The notes below the pieces were generated by a model that saw nothing but the letters and a program-made list of their open reading frames with translations, searched no databases and had not been told where the DNA came from. Position numbers and translations under genes: made by a program. This document shows, piece after piece, positions 37,981-47,530 of a stretch of DNA of 64,000 bases; the first letter of the stretch is position 1, and the number at the start of each line of letters is the position of its first letter. The DNA comes from Chitinophagaceae bacterium (GTDB taxonomy: Bacteria > Bacteroidota > Bacteroidia > Chitinophagales > Chitinophagaceae), in NCBI GenBank assembly GCA_016787065.1, contig JAEUVD010000033.1:124001-188000 (forward strand), written 5' to 3'.

Positions 37981-38988
37981 CTAAGCATTACCAGCTTTGT
38001 ACATGGCTTCAATTAACGCAACAACCTGTTTGCCTTCAAATGCATTGGTCATTACCGTGTCGGTTCCTCGAAGCGTGTCAATTACGTTTTGAATAACCTT
38101 ATCATGATTACTCATACTTCCTTGATACTTGCCGTAGTCGTTAGGTTTTACATAATGATTTAGTTCCGGAATTACATAATCTTTTACACATTGATATTCT
38201 ATGGTGTTCAGGTATTGTCCTCCAATTTTGATTGTTCCGTATTCCCCGAAAACCGTAAAAGAGCCCTCCATGTTTTTTTCATAACTGCACGTTGTGAAGT
38301 TGAAATTAACCAGGGCGCCTTCTTCTGTTTCCATACAAAAAGAACCACTGTCTTCTACTTCTGTATAAGGATGATTCAAGTTTCGCAATTTCCCTTGTAC
38401 GTTGTTCATCGTTCCAAAAAGGTAAAACAAAATGTCGGTGAAATGACTGAACTGAGTAAATAAACAACCGCCATCCAAATCTTTTTTACCTCGCCAGGAA
38501 CTTTCTTGATAATAATATTCATTGCGATTCCAGAAACAATTCACTTGAACCATCAGTATTTTCCCAAGCGTACCTCGTTGAAGAAGTTGTTTTAATTCCT
38601 GAACGGGTTGATTGTAGCGATTCTGTTTTACAACAAAAATGGTTCTTTGATTTCTTTCAGCAGCCTCTATCATTGCGTCGCAAGCCTGAGAACTAATAGC
38701 CATTGGTTTTTCGCAAACAACATGTTTCTTTTGTTCAAGAGCTAATAGAGTATGCACATGATGCAAATAATTCGGGGTACAAACATTGATTACATCTGCC
38801 TGCGTTTGAAACAAAAATTCTTCCGCAGATGAAAACACAGGAATGGTTGATGTTATTTCTTCAGGAAATTTAAAACCTGGTAGGTCGCATATACCTACTA
38901 ACTCGGCACCCGGATGTTTGAGTATATGATGGGCATGTCGTTTACCAATATTTCCGAAACCAATTATTCCAAATTTAATTTTGTGCAT
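37981..38988 (-). CDS. Gfo/Idh/MocA family NAD(P)-dependent oxidoreductase
   Basis: A 335-residue dehydrogenase. The Rossmann motif is GFGNIGKRHAHHI, the conserved lysine motif is EKPMAI, and the C-terminal half is the mixed-sheet substrate domain. Acts on a sugar or sugar nucleotide; similarity in length and layout to WbpB-like enzymes for surface polysaccharide is suggestive but not proven. Its start overlaps the end of recQ by 14 bases, so the two are co-transcribed. Confidence 0.88.
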   Translation of the reverse strand: MHKIKFGIIGFGNIGKRHAHHILKHPGAELVGICDLPGFKFPEEITSTIPVFSSAEEFLFQTQADVINVCTPNYLHHVHTLLALEQKKHVVCEKPMAISSQACDAMIEAAERNQRTIFVVKQNRYNQPVQELKQLLQRGTLGKILMVQVNCFWNRNEYYYQESSWRGKKDLDGGCLFTQFSHFTDILFYLFGTMNNVQGKLRNLNHPYTEVEDSGSFCMETEEGALVNFNFTTCSYEKNMEGSFTVFGEYGTIKIGGQYLNTIEYQCVKDYVIPELNHYVKPNDYGKYQGSMSNHDKVIQNVIDTLRGTDTVMTNAFEGKQVVALIEAMYKAGNA

Positions 38989-40888
38989 AGCGAATTAAAC
39001 AACCATTTGTATTCAATAAAAGTATCTGTTCATCCATGAGAATTCGAACTGTTTTCATAATGGGTTCTCGTTCATGTAACGGAAAACTGTTTGCAAATTC
39101 TTCTGGAATTATAGAACCGTTTTTATGAATGGCCTGCAAAATAACTGTTTTATACTGATCGAACTTTTGGATTTGATTCTTTTTATTTTTCATCAAACAA
39201 CGATCGCATTTTCCGCAATCCTCTTCTTTGTATTCTTCAAAATAACTTAGTAAATACCGACTTCTACAACGACTACTATTCTGACAATAGGATAGCATAA
39301 ACAACACTCGTTTTTCATATCTACTTTTGAGTTCTTTAAGTAAAGCCGTATTTAATGGTAATAGTTTTTCCGGCATTCGTTCTTGTAGCATGACGAGTTC
39401 AGGCTGACTGTTTCTTTCCGAATAGGAAATGTAGCCATGAAGGTGAAGTTTCTGAAGCATTTCTACAATATAATCTTGTCCAACTCCTATCGTTTGAGCC
39501 ATATTGAATTCATTAATGGCCGTTTCAATTTGCATGATGCCGGGATAGGTTCTTAATACTATTTTTAGTACTTCGTCTAAATCCGGTAGGTCCTTTTCAA
39601 GTTGATGAATAGCTCCTTTATTTGCCGTTACAAGTACCTTCGAAGGTTTATGAAACGCATCGGTTAGATAGAGGATTTTATGTTGTTCCAGAATTTTTAG
39701 TGTTCCTAATACCTCGAAAACAGCAAAGGAAAACTTATTTGCAAAATCACCTAGTTGAAATGGAAAACTCTCTAATTCACCATATCCGATGGGAATTTGA
39801 AGGTACTCACACAAGCCTTTGTAAATTGCTCGGATGGTTTCCGTAGAAGGGTACTTAAGAGCAATATGTTGTTTTAGGTTTTCTAAATCATGTTCGTGAA
39901 AAAGTAATACATGCCATGCTTTTTCACCATCTCTACCGGCACGACCAATTTCTTGGTAAAAAGATTCTGGTGTGTCGGGGGTGTCAAAATGAATAACTAA
40001 ACGAACATTCGCTTTGTCGATACCCATTCCAAACGCGTTTGTACAAACCATAATGGGAACCTCTCCTTGCATCCAGCGTTGCATTCTGAATTCCTTGTCG
40101 GAGTAGTTCAAACCGGCATGATAATACGTACTTTGAAATCCTCGGGCATTGATTGTTTCTGAAATTTCCTGACATCTTTTTCTATTATTACAATACACGA
40201 TAGTGGTTTCGGAAATTTTTGTAATAATTTCTATAAGGCGATTGATTTTAACCGGAGCATTATTTACAGATAAAGAAATATTCGGACGTTCGAATGATTG
40301 AAAATAAGAAGATGGCTTGTTCATCTTTAATTTATCTTCAATATCTTGAAGTACAAGCTTCGTAGCGGATCCGGTAAGAGCGATAACCGGAACGGTTGGA
40401 AGGTATGCACGAATAGTTGCAATTTCCAAATAGGCCGGACGAAAATCGTACCCCCATTGAGAAATGCAATGCGCTTCATCAACTGCTAGTAAACGAATGT
40501 CCCACGCGTGTATGTGATCTGTTACGAAGGAAGAATTTAATCGTTCCGGAGAAAGATAAATAAAGCGAATGTTATCAGATTCCAAGGCATACAACGCATC
40601 CTGCGTTTCTTGTTTGGATAATCCGGCATGCAGAGCGACGGCGGAAATACCTAGTTGTTCCAGTCTTGCTACTTGATCTTTCATGAGGGCAATAAGCGGT
40701 GAAACCACTAAACATTTACCTCCTTGAACTAAAGTAGGAATTTGATAACACAATGATTTGCCACCTCCGGTAGGTAAAACAACTAAGGTGTCCTGTGCAT
40801 CCAAAACAGATTGGATAATCTCTTCTTGCATTGGCCTGAAGGCAGCATGCTTCCAATAAGTTTGTAGTATAGATAAAGGTGTTTTCAA
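38975..40888 (-). CDS. recQ: ATP-dependent DNA helicase RecQ
   Basis: A 637-residue superfamily-2 DNA helicase that unwinds DNA 3'-5' in recombination and repair. Walker A is LPTGGGKSLCYQIP, the DEAH box is AVDEAHCISQWGYDFRP, motif VI is QEIGRAGRDG. The RecQ-Ct zinc site has four cysteines in C..SSRCRSR... and CGKCDRCL near residues 535-565. No clear HRDC domain is visible, as in shorter Bacteroidota RecQ proteins. Overlaps the Gfo/Idh gene at the 3' end. Confidence 0.93.
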   Translation of the reverse strand: MKTPLSILQTYWKHAAFRPMQEEIIQSVLDAQDTLVVLPTGGGKSLCYQIPTLVQGGKCLVVSPLIALMKDQVARLEQLGISAVALHAGLSKQETQDALYALESDNIRFIYLSPERLNSSFVTDHIHAWDIRLLAVDEAHCISQWGYDFRPAYLEIATIRAYLPTVPVIALTGSATKLVLQDIEDKLKMNKPSSYFQSFERPNISLSVNNAPVKINRLIEIITKISETTIVYCNNRKRCQEISETINARGFQSTYYHAGLNYSDKEFRMQRWMQGEVPIMVCTNAFGMGIDKANVRLVIHFDTPDTPESFYQEIGRAGRDGEKAWHVLLFHEHDLENLKQHIALKYPSTETIRAIYKGLCEYLQIPIGYGELESFPFQLGDFANKFSFAVFEVLGTLKILEQHKILYLTDAFHKPSKVLVTANKGAIHQLEKDLPDLDEVLKIVLRTYPGIMQIETAINEFNMAQTIGVGQDYIVEMLQKLHLHGYISYSERNSQPELVMLQERMPEKLLPLNTALLKELKSRYEKRVLFMLSYCQNSSRCRSRYLLSYFEEYKEEDCGKCDRCLMKNKKNQIQKFDQYKTVILQAIHKNGSIIPEEFANSFPLHEREPIMKTVRILMDEQILLLNTNGCLIRYAQN

Positions 40889-40967
40889 ACTTGGGGCAAG
40901 TTAAGTTGCTTAACGCTTAATTGATAATTCTACCGTCATGAAAAAAAATACTTCACGATGCTCAGTA

Positions 40968-40975
40968 TATATTTG
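40968..40975 (+). promoter_or_regulatory. -7 element TATATTTG for the DUF1573 gene
   Basis: Exact TAnnTTTG match ending 4 bases before the ATG at 40980. It rules out the in-frame ATG at 40938. Confidence 0.6.
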
Positions 40976-40979
40976 CACT

Positions 40980-41474
40980 ATGAATACTACGCTTAAAACC
41001 GTGCTTCTGACCGTACTAACCCTTTCCATTTTTGCTGTAGCCATTTTGGAGTTAAGTGGTGTAAGTTCCTATTCGATTTCTAACTTGTTTAAGAAAGAGA
41101 ATCCAAATAAACTCAGTCCGGAAGAGCAAAGCAAACGTGATGCAGTTATAAAAACCATGGAGAAAACCACCATGGAGGTTCCGGATACGAAATTCAATTT
41201 CGGCAAAATTAAAGATGGCGATAAAGTGCGTCATACCTGGAAAATCAAAAACACCGGAACAGCACCATTGATGGTATCTAATGTTGTTACCTCTTGTGGT
41301 TGTACAGCACCCTTCTTTTCCAAAGAGCCTATCGCACCGGGTAAAGAAGGAGAGGTAACCCTCGAGTTTAATAGTTCCGGTAAAGCCGGGCATGTGGCTA
41401 AAAATGCGCACATTTTAGCAAATATTGAAAACTCACCGTTTCCAATTAGTTTTGAAGCCGACGTAGAAAAATAA
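40980..41474 (+). CDS. DUF1573 domain protein, exported or membrane-anchored
   Basis: A 164-residue protein. Residues 1-25 (MNTTLKTVLLTVLTLSIFAVAILEL) form an uncleaved anchor or signal. The DUF1573 domain follows, with FNFGKIKDGDKVRHTWKIKNTGTAPL and VTSCGCTAP, an Ig-like (HYDIN/ASH-type) fold common in Bacteroidota periplasmic proteins. Function unknown. Start moved from 40938 to 40980 because of the promoter and the signal. tatC begins 13 bases after its stop. Confidence 0.88.
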   Translation: MNTTLKTVLLTVLTLSIFAVAILELSGVSSYSISNLFKKENPNKLSPEEQSKRDAVIKTMEKTTMEVPDTKFNFGKIKDGDKVRHTWKIKNTGTAPLMVSNVVTSCGCTAPFFSKEPIAPGKEGEVTLEFNSSGKAGHVAKNAHILANIENSPFPISFEADVEK

Positions 41475-41487
41475 TTGTATTCTAACT

Positions 41488-42339
41488 TTGGCACTACCAC
41501 GTTTAAAACGATCTAAACAAAATTCCAACGAATCATCGGAGATGGGCTTTCTAGACCATTTGGAAGTTTTACGTTGGCATATTATCCGCGCGGTTATCAG
41601 TATTGTAGTGGGGGCCTGTTTTATGTTTTATTTTATTGATGACATTTTTGATAAGGTAATCATGGGTCCGTTGCGACCAGATTTCTGGACTTATGATGCC
41701 TTATGCCGATGGAGTAAAGCTGTAGGCTTAGGAGAAACCTTGTGTATGCCTTATCCCAAGGTTCAAGATATGCAGGTAACCGCTTTTGGATCGCAATTCA
41801 TGAATTGTTTAACTATTGCCTTGTTGGGTGGTTTTATTCTAGCCTTTCCTTATATACTTTATGAAATTTGGCGTTTTATTCGCCCGGCATTAAGCGAGAA
41901 GGAACGTAAGAATATAACAGGCAGTATTTTTTGGATTACTTTTTTCTTTCTCCTCGGATTATCCTTTGGCTATTTTTTATTAGCGCCTTTTACATTTAGT
42001 TTTCTTTCTAATTTTAAATTAGGTCATCTTCAACTTATTCAAACGCGCCCAACGCTCGATGATTATTTAGATAACATGATTAATATACTTATCGGAACGG
42101 GTATATCGTTTGAACTTCCTGTGTTCTCCTATGTGCTTTCGAAAATGGGTATTATTGGTCCTAATTTATTAAGGAGCTATCGAAAATTTGCTGTTGTTAT
42201 TATTCTCATTGTGGCCGCTGTAATAACGCCTTCTCCGGATTGGATATCGCAAGCTATCGTGGCTATACCGTTATACAGTTTATACGAATTAAGTATTCTG
42301 ATTTCTGCTAGAGTAACTAAGAAGGAAGCTATGCTCTAA
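41488..42339 (+). CDS. tatC: Sec-independent protein translocase TatC
   Basis: A 283-residue protein with six membrane segments, the core of the twin-arginine translocase that exports folded proteins. FLDHLEVLRWHIIR and the loop FPYILYEIWRFIRPALSEKERK, which contains the family's conserved glutamate, are typical. The start taken is TTG at 41488: the basic N-terminus (ALPRLKRSKQNSNESSEM) looks like those of other Bacteroidota TatC proteins. An ATG at 41542 is the alternative. A TAACTTTG at 41483-41490 overlaps the TTG, so it is either chance or a second promoter. tatA is not in the window. Confidence 0.93.
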   Translation: MALPRLKRSKQNSNESSEMGFLDHLEVLRWHIIRAVISIVVGACFMFYFIDDIFDKVIMGPLRPDFWTYDALCRWSKAVGLGETLCMPYPKVQDMQVTAFGSQFMNCLTIALLGGFILAFPYILYEIWRFIRPALSEKERKNITGSIFWITFFFLLGLSFGYFLLAPFTFSFLSNFKLGHLQLIQTRPTLDDYLDNMINILIGTGISFELPVFSYVLSKMGIIGPNLLRSYRKFAVVIILIVAAVITPSPDWISQAIVAIPLYSLYELSILISARVTKKEAML

Positions 42340-42348
42340 AAAGAGAAA

Positions 42349-42372
42349 CCATCCTTACTTTTGCAAGGATGG
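42349..42372 (-). terminator. Hairpin between tatC and the PKD protein
   Basis: CCATCCTT / AAGGATGG, 8-bp perfect stem with an 8-base loop. On the minus strand it is followed by TTTCTCTTTTT, so it mainly ends the minus-strand PKD gene; it may serve both. Confidence 0.65.
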
Positions 42373-42407
42373 CTTCTACTAAACCAAATATAACGAGACA
42401 GAAAAAC

Positions 42408-44258
42408 CTATTGTTTGATTATTCTGGTGTGCATGATTTTATCATTTCCTGAGATGCTCAGATGATAAATTCCATTAGAAAGTGTTGATGCCTGAAGGCT
42501 GTATGTTTTTGAAGCTGATTGAATATCGTTTTTAACAATTGTTCTTCCAGCCATATCTACTACTTTAAGTTCGTAGGTTTTAGTATCAGGAAGTATAATA
42601 TGAAATACATCCTGCGATGGATTCGGATAAACTTGTAGTTGCTCTTTCACAACATCATTCACATTGCTGCTACCAACAATCACAGTATAACATGAGGTGT
42701 CAACGCAGGTTGTTCCGCTAGCTATACCGGTTGCAGTTAAACATACGGTATAAGTTCCTGAAGATGCATAGATGTGATTTGGGTTTGTAAGTGTAGATGT
42801 TGAAGCATCACCGAAATTCCAGTTATAGGATATCGAAGTACATCCAGTACAGTTCGTTGTGTTAGTAAACATGGCTGTATTACCGGAAGTAGTTTTAGTA
42901 AAGTTTGCTGTTATGTTACAACCCGTACTGGTGCCTTGAACATAAACACTATCACAATGCGTACAAGTAAATGTTTGTTGATTGGAATCGATACCACTTA
43001 TCGTTAAACATACATTATAGTATCCTGAAGCTCCGTAGGTATGCGTTGGATTTTGAGCACTCGAAGTTCCACCATCGCCAAAGGTCCAGGCATAGCTATT
43101 AATCGTTCCACCAGCAGTACTTGTATTGGTGAAGTTAATGGTAGTTCCGGTAGACTGTACATAGCTGTAATTCGCATTGCACGGTCCGCTGGCCGCATTT
43201 ACATAAATCATACTACAAGAGGTACACGTGCTTACAGTGCCGGCATTCATAACGGTAATAGTTAAACATACATTCATAAATCCTGATGTCGTATACGTGT
43301 GAATAGGGTTTGCTACGGTTGATGTACCGCCATCTCCAAAGCTCCAGTTATAACCAATGATAGTGCCTGAAACTACGGAGGTGTTCGTGAAATAAAACGT
43401 ACTACCAACGAAGTTATAATTATAGCTCGCATTGCAGGTTGTGTTCGAAACATAAACGGTACTATCGCAATACGTACAGCTAAAAGGATTCGACATAGAG
43501 TCGATACCACTTATGGTTAAGCACACATTATATGAGCCGGAGCTAGCATAGGTATGCGTTGGATTTTGTAAGGTTGAAGTACCACCGTCACCAAAGGTCC
43601 AGTTGTAATTACTAATAGGGCCTGGTGCGCTCGACATATCCATGAAAGACGCTGTTAAACCTGTATTCGTCCACATAAAGTTTGCCATACATGGTGTAAC
43701 CAAACTACCAATTTGAATAGAATCGCAGTAAGTACAGGTGTAAGGATTTTGCATAGAATCTACTCCGAAAATAGTTAAGCAACAATTGTATAAACCAGGA
43801 CCAGGATAGACATGCGTTGGGTTTTGAACAGTTGACGTAGTGCCATCACCAAAATCCCACATGTAACCTAAAATAGTGCCAGGGCCAGTACCGAAGCCAG
43901 TAAAGGAAACTCCTCCAATAGCGCTAATTGTATAGGAATATGTTGCATAACAAGAAGAACTTGCTTGAGCAAATAAACTATCGCACACGGTACAAGTATA
44001 GGTAAATCCTGAATCAACAATTGTAAGTGTAACACAAGGTGCATAATACCCTGTGTTAGCATAGGTATGTGTTGGGTTCGATGCAGTTGATGTACCACCA
44101 TCACCAAACAGCCAGTTATATTGAACAACGGTTCCAGAGAATGGGGTAAAACTAAAGTTGAAGGTATTGCCACTCGTTTGAGTGAGGTTGATACTACCAC
44201 AGGCATGGGCATAAACGCCGGCGAGTATCAGAATTAGGGTTGAAATAATCTTTCTCAT
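42408..44258 (-). CDS. Secreted T9SS type A protein with six PKD repeats and interleaved Cys pairs
   Basis: A 616-residue protein with signal peptide (MRKIISTLILILAGVYAHAC). Six PKD domains follow, each with a core like YNWTFGDGGTST..NPTHTY. After most of them comes a short cysteine motif (CTVCDS, CTYCDS twice, CTSCSM, CTHCDS). The C-terminus (YPNPSQDVFHII ... NGIYHLSISGN) is the type A sorting domain. PKD domains usually mediate protein or carbohydrate contacts; target unknown. The frame is open to an ATG at 44288, but the ATG at 44258 begins the signal peptide directly. Confidence 0.9.
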   Translation of the reverse strand: MRKIISTLILILAGVYAHACGSINLTQTSGNTFNFSFTPFSGTVVQYNWLFGDGGTSTASNPTHTYANTGYYAPCVTLTIVDSGFTYTCTVCDSLFAQASSSCYATYSYTISAIGGVSFTGFGTGPGTILGYMWDFGDGTTSTVQNPTHVYPGPGLYNCCLTIFGVDSMQNPYTCTYCDSIQIGSLVTPCMANFMWTNTGLTASFMDMSSAPGPISNYNWTFGDGGTSTLQNPTHTYASSGSYNVCLTISGIDSMSNPFSCTYCDSTVYVSNTTCNASYNYNFVGSTFYFTNTSVVSGTIIGYNWSFGDGGTSTVANPIHTYTTSGFMNVCLTITVMNAGTVSTCTSCSMIYVNAASGPCNANYSYVQSTGTTINFTNTSTAGGTINSYAWTFGDGGTSSAQNPTHTYGASGYYNVCLTISGIDSNQQTFTCTHCDSVYVQGTSTGCNITANFTKTTSGNTAMFTNTTNCTGCTSISYNWNFGDASTSTLTNPNHIYASSGTYTVCLTATGIASGTTCVDTSCYTVIVGSSNVNDVVKEQLQVYPNPSQDVFHIILPDTKTYELKVVDMAGRTIVKNDIQSASKTYSLQASTLSNGIYHLSISGNDKIMHTRIIKQ

Positions 44259-44359
44259 ATTCTTTAAAAATAATTTTCTTTTCAACATGGACGAACCATG
44301 GAAATTATATGTTAGTCTTTCAATAAAAAACTTTGATGTACTAAGGTATCGTTGCAGTT

Positions 44360-45883
44360 CTATGACAAACTTATTACATGCTGAATGCGTTGTTGTGTTG
44401 CCTCACGACCTATCATCGCAGCTATTGTAAATACAGCCGGGCCAAATTTTCCGCCAACCAACATCAGTCTAAATGGTAATTGTAACTCACCAGGTTTAAT
44501 GTTGTGTTCAGCAGCAAGAATTTTAAAGGTGGTTTCAATCTGTTCTGCACTCCAAGTTTCTAAATTTTCTAAATGATTCACAAAGGCACTAAAAAATGCT
44601 TTTTTCGAATCATCCCATTTCGCTTTCAAACTTTCCATATCAATGGTAGTTGGGTGATGGAAGAAATACGATGCTTGTTGCATGAAATCATTCATAAACG
44701 TACAACGGTCTTTTACCAATCCTATCACTTCCGTTAAATACAAATCATCGGAACAAATGATACCTGCCGAACTCAGTGTACTACGAACTTGTGCAAGTAA
44801 TTTTTCCGGGCTACTATGTTTTATCCATTCATGATTAAAATATTTTGCTTTTTCAAAATCAAAACGAGCGCCTCCTTTATGCACGCGTTCCATTGAAAAA
44901 GTTTGTATCAATTCTGCTAACGTAAAAATTTCTTTTTCCTCTCCACTATGCCAACCTAGCAAGGCCAACATATTTATAAAGGCTTCTGGTAAGAAGCCCA
45001 TTTCTTTAAAGCCTTTATTAATTTCACCAGTCTTAGGGTCATGCCAATCCATAGCAAATACGGGAAACCCTAAACGGTCGCCATCGCGTTTACTAAGTTT
45101 GCCGTTACCATCAGGTTTTAAAATTAACGGTAAATGGGCCCACTCCGGCATCGCTTCTTTCCAACCTAAATACTCCCATAACTTTATATGAACCGGAGCA
45201 CTCGGTAGCCATTCTTCCCCTCGAAAAGCATGCGTGATTTTCATTAAATAATCATCCACTACTACCGCAAGGTGATAGGTAGGCATGCCATCCGCTTTCA
45301 ACAAAACTTTATCATCAACCAAATTACTATCATTTTTTATTTCTCCTCGAATCATATCCTGAAAAGAAATGATTTCATTGGAAGGCATGTTAATACGAAT
45401 TACATAGGGTGTTTGTTTATCCAATAAATCCTTAACTTCTGACACCGACAAGGATAATGAATTCTTCATTTTCATACGTGTTGTATGATCGTATTGTGGT
45501 GATGGATTATTCGGCGTGCGCAATTCTTCGCGCATTTTTTCTAATTCTTCGGATGTATCGAAGGCATAATACGCAAACCCATCTCGTATTAATTGTTCTG
45601 CATAACTGCGGTATTGTTCTTTGCGTTCGCTTTGACGGTATGGGGCATAAGGGCCCGGATGTATGGGACTTTCATCCGGATTAATTCCACACCAAGCTAA
45701 ACAATTCATGATGTATTCTTCTGCTCCGGGAACGAACCTACTCTGATCGGTATCTTCTACACGAAGCACAAAATCGCCACCATGTCTTTTAGCGAAAAGA
45801 TAGCTGTATAAAGCGGTACGTACACCACCTAAATGGAGTCCGCCGGTAGGACTCGGGGCAAAACGTGTTCGAACTCGTTGCAT
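44360..45883 (-). CDS. gltX: Glutamate-tRNA ligase
   Basis: Class I aminoacyl-tRNA synthetase that charges tRNA-Glu. FAPSPTGGLHLGGVRTAL contains the HIGH-type motif (HLGG) and KLSKRDGD the KMSKS-type motif; RVEDTDQSR is also conserved. With the ATG at 45883 (MQRVRTRF) the length is 507 aa, as expected. The frame is open to 45925, but that part overlaps the promoter. A TACTTTTG box lies on the minus strand at 45903-45910. Divergent from the M28 gene. Confidence 0.95.
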   Translation of the reverse strand: MQRVRTRFAPSPTGGLHLGGVRTALYSYLFAKRHGGDFVLRVEDTDQSRFVPGAEEYIMNCLAWCGINPDESPIHPGPYAPYRQSERKEQYRSYAEQLIRDGFAYYAFDTSEELEKMREELRTPNNPSPQYDHTTRMKMKNSLSLSVSEVKDLLDKQTPYVIRINMPSNEIISFQDMIRGEIKNDSNLVDDKVLLKADGMPTYHLAVVVDDYLMKITHAFRGEEWLPSAPVHIKLWEYLGWKEAMPEWAHLPLILKPDGNGKLSKRDGDRLGFPVFAMDWHDPKTGEINKGFKEMGFLPEAFINMLALLGWHSGEEKEIFTLAELIQTFSMERVHKGGARFDFEKAKYFNHEWIKHSSPEKLLAQVRSTLSSAGIICSDDLYLTEVIGLVKDRCTFMNDFMQQASYFFHHPTTIDMESLKAKWDDSKKAFFSAFVNHLENLETWSAEQIETTFKILAAEHNIKPGELQLPFRLMLVGGKFGPAVFTIAAMIGREATQQRIQHVISLS

Positions 45884-45944
45884 AGTAGAATTTTTAAGGG
45901 TGCAAAAGTAACAGAGTGGAGGCACTTTTTACTACGATTAAAAA

Positions 45945-45952
45945 TATATTTG
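45945..45952 (+). promoter_or_regulatory. -7 element TATATTTG for the M28 peptidase gene
   Basis: Exact TAnnTTTG match ending 5 bases before the ATG at 45958; it rules out the in-frame GTG at 45916. Confidence 0.6.
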
Positions 45953-45957
45953 TGGTT

Positions 45958-46869
45958 ATGCGTGCCCTGCTTCTAATGAATTTGTTCTTCTTGTGTAAGC
46001 AAAGCTTTTCGCAATCAGATTCGATTCTACTAAAACGTCATGTTGACTATTTATGTCATTTTGCAGAAGAACGCAATGCTTCTTCCATCGAAATCTTAAA
46101 TGATGCGGCACAATATATTCATGATGCATTTGAACAATATGCAACATCTACGTTTTATCAACGTTATGAAATTAGCGGACAAGTGTACCGTAATGTACTG
46201 GCATCTTTCGGTCCGCCACGAAGCCGACGCCTTATTATAGGTGCACATTACGATGCGAAGGGTATGGGGGCCGATGATAATGCATCCGGTATTGCCGCTT
46301 TACTTGAGCTAGCTCGTTTGCTACAAGCGGTGGATAGTAATTTGGCTTATCGGATTGACTTGGTTGCATGGTCGGGCGGTGAAACTGCTTCCGACAAACC
46401 ACGAAATATGGGTTCGTATAAACACGCCTTATCGCTGCATGATGCCTCGGTTCCGGTAGTGGGAGTTCTACAGCTCGAAAGTATCGGTTATTATTCCGAT
46501 TCCATTCGGTCGCAACGATATCCTTTATTTTTCTATCGTGATTTTCATGGCAGTAAAGGCAATTTTACCGCACTCTATGAACGTTTGGGTATGGGCGTGT
46601 TTGGAGGTATGATGAAGTCATTGTTCAAACAATACAGCAAGGTTCATTTGCTTTCGTTCAAACCTTTAATCCGATTTAAGAAGTTTGAAACAAATGATTT
46701 TAGAAGTTTTGTACGTTTTGAGTATCCCGTTCTTTTGATAACCGATACCGGAAAGTTCAGAAATAAAAATCTGCACACTACCTTTGATTCACCAGATCGG
46801 TTGAACTACCATCGCATCATGCAACTTGTTGATATGATTTTTCAATCGGTCATTCGATTCAGAGAATGA
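45958..46869 (+). CDS. M28-family metallopeptidase-like protein
   Basis: A 303-residue secreted protein with signal peptide (MRALLLMNLFFLCKQSFSQ). The M28 motifs AHYDAKGMGADDNASG (metal His and Asp), LQLESIGYYSDSIRSQRYP and LHTTFDSPDRL (last His) are clear. The usual Glu-Glu pair appears as GGET in AWSGGETASDKPRNMGS, so one acidic residue of the catalytic/metal pair is replaced. It may still be active with changed metal binding, or be a non-catalytic relative. Overlaps the deacetylase gene by 4 bases. Confidence 0.86.
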   Translation: MRALLLMNLFFLCKQSFSQSDSILLKRHVDYLCHFAEERNASSIEILNDAAQYIHDAFEQYATSTFYQRYEISGQVYRNVLASFGPPRSRRLIIGAHYDAKGMGADDNASGIAALLELARLLQAVDSNLAYRIDLVAWSGGETASDKPRNMGSYKHALSLHDASVPVVGVLQLESIGYYSDSIRSQRYPLFFYRDFHGSKGNFTALYERLGMGVFGGMMKSLFKQYSKVHLLSFKPLIRFKKFETNDFRSFVRFEYPVLLITDTGKFRNKNLHTTFDSPDRLNYHRIMQLVDMIFQSVIRFRE

Positions 46870-47495
46870 GAAACTATTTGGTTAAAACACCTGTGCTGTT
46901 AAAAGCTATTTACAATCGTTGTGTTTGGCACATCAACGAGCATGCTAACAGTGTGTACATAACCTTCGATGACGGGCCTCATATTGCGGCTACGCCATTT
47001 GTTTTGGAACAATTACGAAAGTACAATGCGAAAGCCACCTTCTTTTGTATTGGAAAAAATGTAGAAGAGCATCCAGCCATATTTCAACAAATTCTAGATG
47101 AAGGTCATGCTGTTGGTAACCATACCTTCAATCATTTGAATGGCTGGAAAACAGAAAATTTTTCTTATTTCAAGAATATCAAAAAAGCTTCGGGTTTTAT
47201 TGAAAGCAATATGTTTCGTCCGCCATACGGACGAATAACCTTGAACCAGGCTATCGGTATTGAGCGCATGTTTCCGAAAATGAAAATTATTATGTGGGAT
47301 GTGTTAAGCGGCGACTTTGATATTGCGTTAGAGCCGAATGCATGTTTGAATAATGTAATTCAAACTACCAAGCCGGGGTCAATTGTGGTTTTTCATGATA
47401 GTGCTAAAGCTTGGGATCGTTTATATTATACCTTACCTGCGTTTCTTAAATATTGTCATCAAAAGGGATGGAATATGAAGAAACTTAATTTCTAA
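46866..47495 (+). CDS. Polysaccharide deacetylase family protein
   Basis: A 209-residue NodB-homology domain, carbohydrate esterase family 4. TFDDGPH holds the Asp-Asp pair, HTFNH the metal histidines (HxxxH), RPPYGR the third motif and VFHDSAKAW the last. It removes acetyl groups from a sugar polymer, possibly peptidoglycan or an exopolysaccharide. No clear signal peptide. Start codon overlaps the M28 stop (ATGA), so the two are translationally coupled. Confidence 0.9.
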   Translation: MRNYLVKTPVLLKAIYNRCVWHINEHANSVYITFDDGPHIAATPFVLEQLRKYNAKATFFCIGKNVEEHPAIFQQILDEGHAVGNHTFNHLNGWKTENFSYFKNIKKASGFIESNMFRPPYGRITLNQAIGIERMFPKMKIIMWDVLSGDFDIALEPNACLNNVIQTTKPGSIVVFHDSAKAWDRLYYTLPAFLKYCHQKGWNMKKLNF

Positions 47496-47530
47496 AATTT
47501 AGGAAGAAGACTTATTCCAATCGTAAAAAA

